Part shown: positions 1-8,456 of the stretch, in pieces
Layout of the letters: each line of letters opens with the position of its first letter
Position numbering within the stretch: position 1 is the first letter of the stretch
The notes under the pieces: model-generated
Seen by the model: only the letters and a program-made list of their open reading frames with translations
The model's database searches: none
Told to the model about the DNA's origin: nothing
Program-made: the position numbers and the translations under genes
Assembly: GCA_016184125.1 (NCBI GenBank)
Contig: JACPDG010000069.1
Location: 1 to 34,514 of the forward strand
Origin: Candidatus Rokuibacteriota bacterium
Lineage (GTDB): Bacteria; Methylomirabilota; Methylomirabilia; Rokubacteriales; CSP1-6
Direction of reading: 5' to 3'
Length of the DNA: 34,514 nt

Positions 1-75
1 GAGCCCAACCGCTTCCACGGGGACTGGAACTACGTCATCAAGCCGCATCGCGATCGAGTCGCACGAATAAGTTGA
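1..75 (+). CDS. C-terminal end of a transposase-like protein (cut by window edge)
   Basis: Frame 1 is open from the first base to a TGA at 73-75 and gives a 24-residue tail containing FHGDWNYVIKPH. From memory, an FHGxWNYxI ending is typical of ISAzo13-type DDE transposases; this is recognition of a short motif only. The sequence just after the stop (about 66-98) is AT-rich compared with everything around it, as expected at the end of an inserted element. The rest of the gene, if intact, lies left of the window. No terminal inverted repeat can be confirmed because only one end is visible. Confidence 0.45.
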   Translation, partial: EPNRFHGDWNYVIKPHRDRVARIS

Positions 76-420
76 TACGTTTACTTTTTAACGGGCCCTA
101 ACGCGAGCACGTCGACGCTGGCGCGACTCGCCGCGGTCCGTCGAGGACGTGCCTCTCACGCTGGCCGCAGGTGGGCGCTCGAGCTGATGAACGCCGCGAC
201 GACCGAGAGCGCCGCCGCCGCGCCGGTCGCGCTCAGAGCGCATCCGTGATCTGCTGTGTCACGGACGCGTGGCTACGTGTCGCGTCGTGACGCGTGTTCG
301 CCGTCCCAACGTCACCGGCGGTGCGGGTCTGACAGGAGATGAAGCAGGATTGCGTGATTACCGGGTGATTGCCCGGACGAATCTGGCGCTTCCGCGTGTC
401 ACGGAAGCGCCCGATTTAAT
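76..420. other. Intergenic stretch without a recognisable gene
   Basis: No frame on either strand here resembles a protein family. It holds the AT-rich end next to the transposase tail, a GC-rich middle with several CACGGACGCG-like words, and two stem-loops next to the tRNA gene (361-376 and 385-411). Confidence 0.5.
385..411 (-). terminator. Stem-loop just downstream of tRNA-Lys
   Basis: A perfect 10-bp stem (GGCGCTTCCG / CGGAAGCGCC) with a 7-nt loop lies 9 nt beyond the CCA end of the tRNA gene, in its direction of transcription. A second, smaller hairpin (CCGGG/CCCGG) follows at 361-376. There is no clear U-tract on the minus strand, so this may be a weak or Rho-assisted terminator or a processing signal. 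Confidence 0.5.
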
Positions 421-496
421 TGGTGAGCCGTCTGGGACTCGAACCCAGGACCCCCTGATTAAAAGTCAGGTGCTCTTCCATCTGAGCTAACGGCTC
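421..496 (-). tRNA. tRNA-Lys (anticodon TTT)
   Basis: Read on the minus strand, the 76-nt sequence folds as a full cloverleaf. The acceptor stem is GAGCCGT/ACGGCTC, the D arm starts TAGCTCAGATGG, and the anticodon stem CTGAC/GTCAG-type pairing encloses TTT in the loop CTTTTAA. The T arm is TGGGTTCGAGTCCCA, and the 3' CCA is encoded at 421-423. The TTT anticodon reads AAA/AAG lysine codons. It stands alone, downstream of purA on the same strand but 466 nt away, with its own likely -10 box at 507-512. Confidence 0.97.
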
Positions 497-962
497 GTCC
501 TTCGAGATTCTACGGCGTTCACGTTCTGCCATCGAGTGCTCGGCCGGCGGGCCCGGCAGGCGCCGTCACGCGCTCGCCACACGGCATGCCCCCTCGCCGG
601 CACGTCCGTTGCTCATTGGAACGGGGGACGAACACGAAAGGCGGTCATGCTCACGGACCGGACAGCCACGATGGGCGTGATGGAGTCGCGCGCATGACAC
701 CGCCGGAGAGACGCGAGGCACGCCGTCTCGAGGCTCCTGACTCGCCGGCGGCGCGAACGCCGGCGGCGGAGCACGACGACGCGCTGAGTCCGACGCAGGC
801 GCTCCACGAAAGCATCAACCTGGACGGGAGCCAGCGTGTCGGCTCCAGTCCGCCGGTCGCGAATCCACTCGTCTCGTTCCCCGAGCGACCCGAGCCGGAC
901 GCGCACGGCCAGCGTTGATCCGCACCACGCGCAGCAGCGGCGAGGAGCGAGCCCCGCTGCGT
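497..962. other. Intergenic stretch between tRNA-Lys and purA
   Basis: 466 nt with no gene I can support. On the minus strand, one frame directly after purA stays open and contains CAWCG followed by a fairly protein-like stretch (about 780-930). It has no start codon, turns into arginine-rich translation, and has no recognisable family. It could be a decayed gene remnant or chance in GC-rich DNA. Confidence 0.4.
507..512 (-). promoter_or_regulatory. Probable -10 box of the tRNA-Lys promoter
   Basis: TAGAAT on the minus strand lies 10 nt upstream of the mature tRNA 5' end. The hexamer 17 nt further upstream is TCGATG, which matches TTGACA at only three positions. The same TAGAAT word occurs as a likely -10 upstream of yggS. 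Confidence 0.4.
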
Positions 963-2288
963 TCAGAGCAGGCTCGCGCGCACGGTGGGGAACCAGCGGA
1001 GGAGCGGGGACCCGTCGCACACGATGGTATCGTTGCGGATCGCGCCCGTCGAGATCAGGCTGAACGGGACGCCGATCAGCTCCTCCAGCCGGGCGAGATA
1101 CTCGCGGGCCTTCGCCGGCAGGTCGGCCTCGCTCCTCCCTCCGGCTGTCGCGCTCATCCAGCCCGACACTTCCTCGTAGACGGGCTCCGCGCCGCGCAGC
1201 ACCGAATCGTCCTGAGGGAAATCGGTGATGGTCTCGCCCTGGTAGCGGTACGCGGTGCAGACCTTGATCGTCTCCGACTGGTCGAGGACGTCGAGCTTCG
1301 TCAGCGCGACCGTGTCGAGACCGTTGAGACGGACGGCGTAGCGCAGCACGACCGAGTCGAACCAGCCGCAGCGACGCGGCCGTCCGGTCGTCGCGCCGTA
1401 CTCGTTGCCCCGCGCGCGGATCTGCTCCTCGACGGCGCCCTGCATCTCCGTCGGGAACGGCCCGCTGCCGACGCGCGTGGTGTAAGCCTTCGAGACGCCG
1501 ACCGCGCCGTGGATCTTCGTCGGAGGCACGCCGGTGCCGGTGCAGGCGCCGCCGGTCGTGGTCGACGAGGACGTGATGTAGGGGTACGTCCCGTGGTCTA
1601 TGTCGAGCATCGTGCCCTGGGCGCCCTCGAACATCAGCGAGTACCCGGCATCGATCCAGTGGGACAGCAGGAGCGCGGTGTCGGTGATGTACGGCGCGAG
1701 CCACCCCGCGTACCGGAGATAGGGGGAGAGGATGTCCTCGACGTTGAACGTCGGCGCGTCGTAGATCTCGCGCAGGATCCGGTTCTTCTGCGCCACGTTC
1801 CACTCGAGCTTCTCGCGGAACACCTGCTCGTTCAGCAGATCGCCCATCCGGATGCCGATGCGGGCCGCCTTGTCGACGTACGCCGGACCGACGCCGCGCC
1901 CGGTCGTGCCGATGCGGCGCGATCCCAGCTTCGCCTCCGACGCGAGATCGAGGGCCGGGTGGTACGGCATGATCAGGTGCGCGTTCTTGGAGATGAAGAG
2001 GTTGCCGTCGAGCTGGACGCCGCGGCGCACCAGCGCCTCCATCTCGTCGATGAGCGATGACGGGTCGACCACGACGCCGCACCCGACGACGCACCGGCAG
2101 CCCGGGTGCAAGATGCCGGACGGGATCGAGTGGAGCACGTACTTGTCGCGCCCCACGACGACCGTGTGCCCGGCGTTGTTCCCGCCCTGGTACCGGATGA
2201 CGACGTCGACCTGGGGGGTCAGCACGTCGACGATCTTGCCCTTGCCCTCATCACCCCACTGCGCTCCGACCACCACGATGTTAGGCAT
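963..2288 (-). CDS. purA: Adenylosuccinate synthetase
   Basis: Catalyses the GTP-dependent joining of IMP and aspartate to give adenylosuccinate, the first step from IMP to AMP, in the cytosol. The 441-residue protein begins with the family signature GAQWGDEGKGK (residues 8-18, catalytic Asp13). GGNNAGHT follows, with catalytic His41, and further on GTTGRGVGPAY, EGAQGTMLDIDHGTYPYITSS and the TGA-R-TI motif near the C terminus. The family usually ends 5-8 residues after that motif, but here about 17 extra residues follow. The ATG overlaps the hisZ stop by 8 nt (ATGCCTAA), so the two are probably translationally coupled. A hisZ-purA pair is common in proteobacteria-like genomes. Confidence 0.98.
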   Translation of the reverse strand: MPNIVVVGAQWGDEGKGKIVDVLTPQVDVVIRYQGGNNAGHTVVVGRDKYVLHSIPSGILHPGCRCVVGCGVVVDPSSLIDEMEALVRRGVQLDGNLFISKNAHLIMPYHPALDLASEAKLGSRRIGTTGRGVGPAYVDKAARIGIRMGDLLNEQVFREKLEWNVAQKNRILREIYDAPTFNVEDILSPYLRYAGWLAPYITDTALLLSHWIDAGYSLMFEGAQGTMLDIDHGTYPYITSSSTTTGGACTGTGVPPTKIHGAVGVSKAYTTRVGSGPFPTEMQGAVEEQIRARGNEYGATTGRPRRCGWFDSVVLRYAVRLNGLDTVALTKLDVLDQSETIKVCTAYRYQGETITDFPQDDSVLRGAEPVYEEVSGWMSATAGGRSEADLPAKAREYLARLEELIGVPFSLISTGAIRNDTIVCDGSPLLRWFPTVRASLL

Positions 2289-3594
2289 GGTTCGTACCTC
2301 TGAGCTCCGGGAAGTGCTCCATCGGATTCTCCAGGACCGCGGCGATGGCGAGCGCGCGCTCGCCGCCGGTCGCCAGGTCGAGCTCGAGCAGCTGGCCCGC
2401 CGGCGTGCGGGGGCTGCCGACCACGAGCACGCGGCGCACCCGGTGGGCGCGCGCGTACGCCACGGACTCGTCGAGCCCGCGGCGGATGATGTCCCGCGCC
2501 ACGGACGCGCCCAGGTCGCGCAGCCGGCGGGCGAGCGACAGCGCGCCGGTCTTGTCCGTGGTGAAGTCGATGATGAAGAACGCGGGCCCGGGAAGGTCGA
2601 CGGCGACCGACTGCGTCTCCATCACCGACAGCGAGCGGCCGATGTCGAACGCGAACCCGACGGCCGGGCAGTCGTAGCCGAACCGGCCGATCATCGCGTC
2701 GTAGCGCCCGCCCCCGGCGATCGACGCCCCGAAGTCCGCCACGTAGGCCTCGAAGTGCATCCCGGAGTAGTAGTCGAAGCCGCGCACTTCACCGAGATCG
2801 AGCATGACCGTCTCGGCCAGCCCGTAGATCCGGAGCAGCCGGTGCAGCTCGGCGAGGTTCGCGAGCGCTCGCTCGGCGCGGGCGTTCAACGCATACGCGG
2901 CGGCGCGGTCGAGGACCTCCGCGTGCCCGAACAGGGTCGGCAGCGCGAGCAGGGCCTCGGCCACGCGCGGTGGCGGCTTGATGTCGCCGACGACGCGCTC
3001 GAGCGTGGAGAGGTCCTTGCGCGAGAGCGCCTCGCGAATGACCGCGGTGCGCTCGGCGTCGACGTCGAGCTCCTCCAGGATCCCGCGGAAGAAGTCGAGG
3101 TGCCCGACGTCGATCTGGAAGCGTTGCAGCGCGAGCGCGTGCAGCCCCTCGATTGTCATCGCGACGATCTCGACCTCGGCCTCGGGCTTCTCGAGCCCGA
3201 TCAGCTCGACGCCGGCCTGGTAGAGCTCGCGGTAGTGCGAGATGCGCGGCTCTTCCCACCGGAACACGTTCGTGACGTACGCGAGCCTGAGCGGCTTCGG
3301 CTCGTCCCGCAGCCGGCTCGCGACGATGCGGGCGATCTGCGGCGTGATGTCCGCGCGGAGCGCGAGCATCCGTCCCGTCTCGCGGTCGACGAGCTTGAAC
3401 ATGTTCTCCTGGAGGACGACGTCCGTGCCGAGCGCCAGGACATCGAAGTACTCGAAGCCGGAGGTGACGATCTCGCGGTAGCCCCAGCGGGTGAAGACGT
3501 CGAAGAGCCGCGACTCCACCTGCCGCTTGCGCCCGGCCTCGTCGGGCAGGTAGACGCGCGCCCCCTTCGGGAGCTGCGCCGGAACGCGCTTCAT
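2281..3594 (-). CDS. hisZ: ATP phosphoribosyltransferase regulatory subunit
   Basis: A 437-residue class II histidyl-tRNA-synthetase paralogue. HisZ binds short-form HisG to make an active, histidine-regulated ATP phosphoribosyltransferase, the first step of histidine synthesis. Visible features are motif-2-like RWEEPRISHYRELYQAGVE (about residues 112-130) and the later GFDYYSGMHFEAY and GGGRYDAMIGRFG segments. It lacks a full HisS-type anticodon-binding domain, and its pairing with purA also points to HisZ rather than HisS. No hisG is in this window. The ATG overlaps the stop of the upstream phosphatase gene as ATGA, and its own end overlaps purA by 8 nt. Confidence 0.93.
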   Translation of the reverse strand: MKRVPAQLPKGARVYLPDEAGRKRQVESRLFDVFTRWGYREIVTSGFEYFDVLALGTDVVLQENMFKLVDRETGRMLALRADITPQIARIVASRLRDEPKPLRLAYVTNVFRWEEPRISHYRELYQAGVELIGLEKPEAEVEIVAMTIEGLHALALQRFQIDVGHLDFFRGILEELDVDAERTAVIREALSRKDLSTLERVVGDIKPPPRVAEALLALPTLFGHAEVLDRAAAYALNARAERALANLAELHRLLRIYGLAETVMLDLGEVRGFDYYSGMHFEAYVADFGASIAGGGRYDAMIGRFGYDCPAVGFAFDIGRSLSVMETQSVAVDLPGPAFFIIDFTTDKTGALSLARRLRDLGASVARDIIRRGLDESVAYARAHRVRRVLVVGSPRTPAGQLLELDLATGGERALAIAAVLENPMEHFPELRGTNHA

Positions 3595-4247
3595 GGCGCG
3601 ACGTCCATATGGGGGGCCATTTCGGGGCCCCCCATGTCGGTCAGATGCGCGAGGGTGTTCACCCGGTGCACCGTCACCCAGTCTCGCGTGTACTCCAGCT
3701 CGCTGATGCCCGCCGGCGAGGCGTCCACCGACCAGAGTCGTTCCGGCCCGAGCCCGAGGGCGGCGAGCACGATCAGCCGGACGGGGACGGCGTGCGTGAC
3801 GAGGACAACGGTCCCGCCCGCGTGCGCCTGCTGGAGCCGTGCGAGCGCGGACGCCACCCGGTCGGCGACGCCGGCGAGACGCTCGCCCGCATGCGCGGTG
3901 AGCGCGTGCGGCGCGGCACGCCAGACGTGCCAGGCGTCGGAGAAGCGCTCCGCCACCTCGTCGGCGGTCAGTCCTTCCCAGGCTCCGAAGCCCATGTCGC
4001 GGAATGCCCCGCCGGTGCGCACGTCGAGACGATGCCGCTTCGCCACGATCTCGGCCGTCGTGCGCGTGCGCTCGAGCGGGCTCGCATAGACGGCGGCAAC
4101 CGCGTGACCAGCGAGCGCGCCTGCGACGGCCTCCGCCCGGGCCTGGCCCGTGTCCGAGAGGGCGACGTCCCGCGACCCGGTGAACCGGCGTTCCGCGGTC
4201 CAGCTCGTGCCCCCATGTCGAACGACGAAGAGCTTGAGCGCATCCAC
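3591..4247 (-). CDS. Histidine phosphatase family (phosphoglycerate-mutase-like) protein
   Basis: The 218-residue protein has the RHG motif near the N terminus (FVVRHGGTSW, residues 8-17), which carries the phospho-accepting histidine. A second arginine/acid motif, ASPLERTRTTAEI, and a second histidine in VTHAVPVRL complete the fold. Most relatives have RHGET; here the Glu is Gly. Members include cobalamin and sugar phosphatases and SixA-like enzymes, so the substrate cannot be told. The GTG start at 4247 follows GGAGAGG closely. The last 15 or so residues ([10 protein letters not shown]) are encoded by a hairpin repeat at 3609-3635, so the C terminus may be a recent extension. The stop overlaps the hisZ start (ATGA). 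Confidence 0.85.
   Translation of the reverse strand: MDALKLFVVRHGGTSWTAERRFTGSRDVALSDTGQARAEAVAGALAGHAVAAVYASPLERTRTTAEIVAKRHRLDVRTGGAFRDMGFGAWEGLTADEVAERFSDAWHVWRAAPHALTAHAGERLAGVADRVASALARLQQAHAGGTVVLVTHAVPVRLIVLAALGLGPERLWSVDASPAGISELEYTRDWVTVHRVNTLAHLTDMGGPEMAPHMDVAP
3609..3635. repeat. G-run/C-run hairpin repeat (class A), inside a coding end
   Basis: ATGGGGGGCC and GGCCCCCCAT form perfect 10-bp arms around a 7-nt loop. The same core recurs at 8887, 16913, 23813, 29378 and, in part, at 29474 and 34311. Unlike those copies, this one lies within a reading frame and encodes the C-terminal tail of the phosphatase. Confidence 0.8.
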
Positions 4248-4409
4248 AACCTCTCCATATTAGCCTAGGGGGTCAGGTCTCGTCGGCCTTCGGGCGGCAC
4301 GAATGATCCGTCCACGCCGGGACCTCGTCCGCGCCGGCATGGGACGTCGGCGCGTGACGTCCACGGCCGCCGGGGGCACGCCCGGCCCACCACCACAGCG
4401 AGGAGCGTC

Positions 4410-5714
4410 GTGAAGGCCAGCGAGCGGCGCGGCGAAGACCGGTTCGTGATCGAGGGTGGCACGGCCGTGAGCGGGACGGTCACCCCGAGTGGCAACAAGA
4501 ACGAGGCGCTGCCCGTCCTGGCGGCGGCGCTGCTGGCGCGGGGTCCGGTCGTGATCGACAACCTCCCGCGGATCCGCGACGTCGAGACGTTGATCCGCAT
4601 CCTGCGCCAGCTCGGCGTGACGGCCGGCATCGACGGCGACCATACGATCACCGTCGATGCCGGCGACCTGCCGGAGCGGCAGCCGGATGCGGCGCTGGCC
4701 GCCGAGATCCGAGGGTCGTTCCTGCTGGCGGCGCCACTCCTCGCGCGCTGGGGATGTGTCGTGATCCCGGTGCCCGGAGGCGACCGCATCGGGCGGCGCC
4801 GCGTCGACACCCACCTGCTCGCGCTCCGCCAGCTCGGTGTCGACGTCCGCGCCGGGCAAGCGTTCACGCTCGAGGTCCGGGGACGGTTCCAGGCGAACGA
4901 GGTGTTCCTGGACGAGGCGAGCGTGACCGGCACGGAGACGGCCGTGATGGCCGCCGCCGTCGCGGCCGGCACGTCGCGGATCCTGAATGCCGCGTGCGAG
5001 CCGCACGTCCAGGGCCTCTGTCACGCGCTCAACGCGATGGGGGCGCGCATCCGCGGCATCGGCAGCAACGTGCTCGAGGTGGACGGCGTGGACGAGCTCG
5101 GACCCGCCCGCCACCGCCTGGGCCCCGACCACATCGAGATCGGCTCGTTCGCCGCCATCGCGGCGATGACCGGCGGCGAGCTGTCGATCACCGACGTGGT
5201 GCCCGAGGACCTGCGCATGATCCGGCTCGTCCTCGAGCGCCTCGGCGTCGAGACGCGGCTCGAGCACCGGACGCTCGTCGTGCCGGCCCGCCAGAAGCGC
5301 GTCATCGTCCCCGATGTCGGCGGCGCCATCCCGAAGGTGGACGATGCGCCGTGGCCGGGCTTCCCGGCCGACCTCACGTCGCTCGCGCTGGTCCTCGCGA
5401 CGCAGTGCGAGGGCACCCTGCTCATCCACGAGAAGCTCTTCGAGAGCCGGCTCTTCTTCGTCGACCGGCTGATCGGCATGGGCGCCAGGATCGTGCTGTG
5501 CGATCCCCACCGGGCCGTGGTGATCGGGCCCGCGCGGCTGCACGGCGCCGAGATCGCGTCGCCCGACATCCGGGCAGGCATGGCGCTGATCGCGGCCGCG
5601 CTGTGCGCGGAAGGCCGGTCGGTCATCCGCAACGTGCAGCAGGTCGACCGGGGCTACGAGCGGATCGACGAACGGCTTCGCGCGCTGGGCGCGCGGATCA
5701 CCCGGGAGCGGTAG
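4410..5714 (+). CDS. murA: UDP-N-acetylglucosamine 1-carboxyvinyltransferase with Asp at the catalytic Cys position
   Basis: Transfers enolpyruvate from PEP to UDP-GlcNAc, the first committed step of peptidoglycan precursor synthesis. The 434-residue protein has the substrate-binding lysine in [16 protein letters not shown] (Lys30, equivalent to Lys22 of E. coli) and the FPADLTSL region with the general-base aspartate. The loop that in most MurA proteins reads PGGC-IG-RP reads [12 protein letters not shown] here, so residue 125 is Asp instead of Cys115. This natural variant is known from Mycobacterium and Chlamydia and is associated with insensitivity to fosfomycin. RGS replaces the usual RAS upstream. 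The GTG start has GAGGAG just upstream. It stands alone on the plus strand, divergent from the phosphatase-hisZ-purA genes. Confidence 0.95.
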   Translation: MKASERRGEDRFVIEGGTAVSGTVTPSGNKNEALPVLAAALLARGPVVIDNLPRIRDVETLIRILRQLGVTAGIDGDHTITVDAGDLPERQPDAALAAEIRGSFLLAAPLLARWGCVVIPVPGGDRIGRRRVDTHLLALRQLGVDVRAGQAFTLEVRGRFQANEVFLDEASVTGTETAVMAAAVAAGTSRILNAACEPHVQGLCHALNAMGARIRGIGSNVLEVDGVDELGPARHRLGPDHIEIGSFAAIAAMTGGELSITDVVPEDLRMIRLVLERLGVETRLEHRTLVVPARQKRVIVPDVGGAIPKVDDAPWPGFPADLTSLALVLATQCEGTLLIHEKLFESRLFFVDRLIGMGARIVLCDPHRAVVIGPARLHGAEIASPDIRAGMALIAAALCAEGRSVIRNVQQVDRGYERIDERLRALGARITRER

Positions 5715-5721
5715 CAAACTC

Positions 5722-5759
5722 GGAGGGGGGCTTCGTCCCCCTTCCGAAACCTCCCCCCA
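5722..5759. repeat. GC-rich hairpin (class B repeat) after murA
   Basis: GGAGGGGGGCTTCGTCCCCC followed by TTCCGAAACCTCCCCCC forms a G-run/C-run stem-loop immediately after the murA stop. On the minus strand its core GAAGGGGG...CCCCCCTC matches the 39-bp units inside ftsQ. It may act as a terminator for murA although no T-tract follows. Confidence 0.6.
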
Positions 5760-5768
5760 GGATCGATT

Positions 5769-5787
5769 GCGCCGGCAAAGCCGGCGC
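5769..5787. terminator. Palindromic stem-loop between convergent genes
   Basis: GCGCCGGC-AAA-GCCGGCGC is a perfect 8-bp stem with a 3-nt loop between the ends of murA (+) and the SagB-type gene (-). The symmetry would serve both strands. No U-tract is seen, so intrinsic termination is uncertain. Confidence 0.4.
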
Positions 5788-5850
5788 TCGAACCGCCGGG
5801 CATCCGTCGGCGGTAAGTCTCGGCGGTATCCGGGATCTCACCGGCGGCAA

Positions 5851-7440
5851 CTACGTCCGCCGGAGCCGGCTTGTGACCGGGATGATCGCTTGTTCCGAGC
5901 CGACGCGGGTTCGCGACCGGCCCAGGGCCGTCACGAAGATCGCGTCCTTCCCGGAGGCGTGCGGCGAGAAGAACCGGACGACGTGCTGATCGTAGAACGT
6001 GAGGCCGGAGGCGCCGAAGCCCTGGCCGTAGGCCGCGAGGTACGCGCGTCCACCCGCCAGCCCGGCCTGGAGGTTGACGAGCCGGTACCCGCGGTTGCCA
6101 TGGACGCCGAGCACACCGTCGAGCGGCGACAGAAAGTACAGGACCGCGGCGGCGTCTCCCCCGAGCGGCTGCTCGAGGCACAGGAACGCCGACTCGTTGC
6201 GGAAGCTGCCGAGCCGGACCTCTTCGAGCGCGTGCGCGTCCGGCCCGTACCAGTACGCGCCCGGCGGCAGACCATCGACGGCGTTGGCGACGAGGTACAC
6301 GTCGACCAGCGAGCGGCCGACGTCGGCGGGAATCGGGCGGGTCGCGACCGCGAGGACCGTTGACAGCTCGGCCAGCGAGATGGGCTCGTGCGAGAACTCG
6401 CGCGTCGACCCTCGCCGCTGGATCGTCTCGCCGAGACCGTGGCCGTGGTGACTGCGTGCCGGCGGCAACACGATCCTGCGCGCGCGGGGCTGATCACCGC
6501 CGACGCCCGGTCGCTGGGCGGCGGCCCGCCAGGCGCGCACGGCCTCGGGGGTCTCGAGCGACGACGCCCGGTACATCTCGCGCACGAGCGGGTAGTCCAC
6601 CTCGCGGCTCGACAGCGGCACCACGTCGTGCGCGATCGGAACCAGGTCGGCCGGGCCACCGTCCGCGACGCGATCCGTCGTGCGGTCCGGGCCGATGGCA
6701 ACGAGCTCCAGCGTCGCCTCCCGGTCGGGATCGATGCCCAGCAGACGGTTCACGTCAGGATCGACGAACCCCGTGACGATCGCGGGTGCCAGACCGAGCA
6801 CGCGCCCGACGGCCGTCACGTTCGCGAGCATCGTGCCGGAGTCCCAGAACAGGTGGCGGAAGGCCCGCGCCTGGTACTTCCAGGTGTTGCGCCAGTAGAT
6901 GGCGGTCAGGACCAGGGTCGCCGCTCGACGCGCGAGCGCGTCGTCGGCGGCGGCGCGCGCCAGCACGGGTCGCACGTCACCGGCGCGCACCTGGCGGAGC
7001 GCGAAGTCGCCGGGGTTGAAGTGGTAGAGCCCCGGATCGAGATCGTCCACGGCGCCCGCAGCGACGTACACCTCGGTCTGGTAGAGCGCGCCCGTTGAGG
7101 GCGCGGCGCGGAACAGCACCTCTCCGCCGCCGGGGTACGTCCTCCGCTTGGTGATGCCGGCGCTGAAGTAGAGGAGCGTCGCGAGCGTCGCGAGCGTGGG
7201 CCGAGCCGTCGCCGGCGCCGGAAGCGCTCCGAGCGCGACGAGGGTGTCGGTGGCGAGCGGGTCGACCTCGCGCGGCAGGGGCACCGGCGGGAGGTCCGCA
7301 TAGATCTTGAACGGCAGCGGCTTCACGTCCCAGTCGAGCGTATGGCCGCTCGTGCGCACGGAGGACGGCGAATGCGTCGTCTCGTCGTGGAAGTCCCGCG
7401 CGACGCGGACGTCGGCGTTCGACGCCGGCCGCCGGCTCAC
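5851..7440 (-). CDS. SagB/ThcOx-family dehydrogenase, two nitroreductase-like domains
   Basis: A 529-residue protein made of two nitroreductase-fold units of the SagB type. The first spans about residues 40-260 (LLYFSAGITKRR, APSTGALYQTEVYV, WDSGTMLANVTAVGRVLGL). The second spans about 325-510 (RRGSTREFSHEPISLAEL, PPGAYWYGPDAHALE, LVNLQAGLAGGRAYLAAYGQGFGAS). Relatives bind FMN; SagB itself oxidises azolines in microcin-type peptides. No YcaO cyclodehydratase or precursor peptide is nearby, so the substrate is unknown. Stand-alone double-domain members are widespread. The GTG start overlaps the mtnA stop as GTGA, so it is translated with mtnA. Confidence 0.82.
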   Translation of the reverse strand: MSRRPASNADVRVARDFHDETTHSPSSVRTSGHTLDWDVKPLPFKIYADLPPVPLPREVDPLATDTLVALGALPAPATARPTLATLATLLYFSAGITKRRTYPGGGEVLFRAAPSTGALYQTEVYVAAGAVDDLDPGLYHFNPGDFALRQVRAGDVRPVLARAAADDALARRAATLVLTAIYWRNTWKYQARAFRHLFWDSGTMLANVTAVGRVLGLAPAIVTGFVDPDVNRLLGIDPDREATLELVAIGPDRTTDRVADGGPADLVPIAHDVVPLSSREVDYPLVREMYRASSLETPEAVRAWRAAAQRPGVGGDQPRARRIVLPPARSHHGHGLGETIQRRGSTREFSHEPISLAELSTVLAVATRPIPADVGRSLVDVYLVANAVDGLPPGAYWYGPDAHALEEVRLGSFRNESAFLCLEQPLGGDAAAVLYFLSPLDGVLGVHGNRGYRLVNLQAGLAGGRAYLAAYGQGFGASGLTFYDQHVVRFFSPHASGKDAIFVTALGRSRTRVGSEQAIIPVTSRLRRT

Positions 7441-8456
7441 GAGAACCGGTACGGTGGGCGGAAGATCCCGCGCTCGGTGACGATCGCGGTGATGAGCGAC
7501 GCGGGCGTGACGTCGAACGCCGGGTTGTACACGGGCGAGCCGTCGGGCGCGGTCTGCTGCCCGCCGACGCGCCGGACCTCCCCGCCGTCACGCTCCTCGA
7601 TCGGGATCTCGGCGCCGGTCGCGATCGACGGATCGATGGTGGACAACGGCGCCGCGACGTAGAACGGGACGCCGTGGTGGCGGGCGAGCACTGCCAGGGA
7701 GTACGTGCCGATCTTGTTCGCGGTGTCGCCGTTCGCCGCGATCCGGTCCGCGCCGGTGACGACGAGGTCGACCTCGCCGCGGGCCATGACAGAGCCGGCG
7801 GCCACGTCGGCGATGAGCCGGTGCGGGATCCCCTCGCGCATGCACTCCCACGCCGTCAGCCGCGAGCCCTGCATGACCGGACGCGTCTCGCCGACCCAGA
7901 CGAGCGCGACCTTGCCGCGTTCGTGGGCGGCGCGGACAACGCCGAGCGCGGTGCCGTAGCCGGCGGTCGCGAGCGCGCCCGCGTTGCAGTGCGTGAGGAT
8001 GCGCGCACGGTCGGGCACGAGGGACGCGCCGTGCTCGCCCATCGACCGGTTCGCGGCCACGTCTTCCTCGAGGATCGCCCGGGCTTCGGCCAGCAGTCGC
8101 GCGCGCACGCGCTCGACCGGCGCGTCAGGCTGCCCGAGCGCCACGCGACGCATGCGCGCGAGCGCCCAGAACAGGTTCACCGCCGTCGGGCGCGTTTCCG
8201 CGAGCCCCTTCAGCGCGACGTCCACGTCCGAGCGCAGGTCCTCGTACGTGGCCGCGCGGCTCTGCCGGGCGGCGAGCGCCACGCCGAATGCGGCCGCGAC
8301 ACCGATCGCCGGCGCGCCGCGGACGGCCAGGGTGCGGATCGCGTCCGCGACCTCCTCCCAGCGCTGGCACGCCCGCTCGACCTCGCGGACGGGCAACTGG
8401 CGCTGGTCGAGCAGCACCAGCCGGTCGTCAGCCCATCGAACGGGACGGATCGTCAG
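7437..8456 (-). CDS. mtnA: S-methyl-5-thioribose-1-phosphate isomerase
   Basis: Converts methylthioribose-1-phosphate to methylthioribulose-1-phosphate in methionine salvage; related to the eIF2B alpha family. Motifs seen include LAVRGAPAIGVAAAFG, LTHCNAGALATAGYGTALG with the catalytic Cys, VWVGETRPVMQGSRL, VTGADRIAANGDTANKIGT with the catalytic Asp, and YNPAFDVTP. The family normally begins M-x-I-x-P-x-x-W, which matches only a CTG codon at 8456 (CTG-ACG-ATC, TIRPVRW). That CTG has GGAGG exactly 6 nt upstream and overlaps the previous stop as CTGA. No ATG, GTG or TTG fits; two GTG codons about 17-19 codons upstream would add a foreign N terminus. From the CTG the protein is 339 residues, the usual size. 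Confidence 0.93.
   Translation of the reverse strand: MTIRPVRWADDRLVLLDQRQLPVREVERACQRWEEVADAIRTLAVRGAPAIGVAAAFGVALAARQSRAATYEDLRSDVDVALKGLAETRPTAVNLFWALARMRRVALGQPDAPVERVRARLLAEARAILEEDVAANRSMGEHGASLVPDRARILTHCNAGALATAGYGTALGVVRAAHERGKVALVWVGETRPVMQGSRLTAWECMREGIPHRLIADVAAGSVMARGEVDLVVTGADRIAANGDTANKIGTYSLAVLARHHGVPFYVAAPLSTIDPSIATGAEIPIEERDGGEVRRVGGQQTAPDGSPVYNPAFDVTPASLITAIVTERGIFRPPYRFS

Noticed and set aside
613..962. Open minus-strand frame beyond purA with a CAWCG motif
   Set aside because: It has no start codon, shares its upstream part with the antisense shadow of purA, and becomes arginine-rich. No family is recognised. A gene remnant is possible but cannot be supported.
2281..3594. 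Histidyl-tRNA synthetase
   Set aside because: The HisS anticodon-binding domain is not evident, and the gene is paired with purA, as hisZ usually is.
1852..4089. 745-residue plus-strand frame across purA, hisZ and the phosphatase gene
   Set aside because: Low-complexity antisense translation with no family pattern, crossing three real genes.
4260..5717. Long minus-strand frame opposite murA
   Set aside because: It is rich in Arg, His and Asp, typical of an antisense shadow in GC-rich DNA, and murA on the plus strand is unmistakable.
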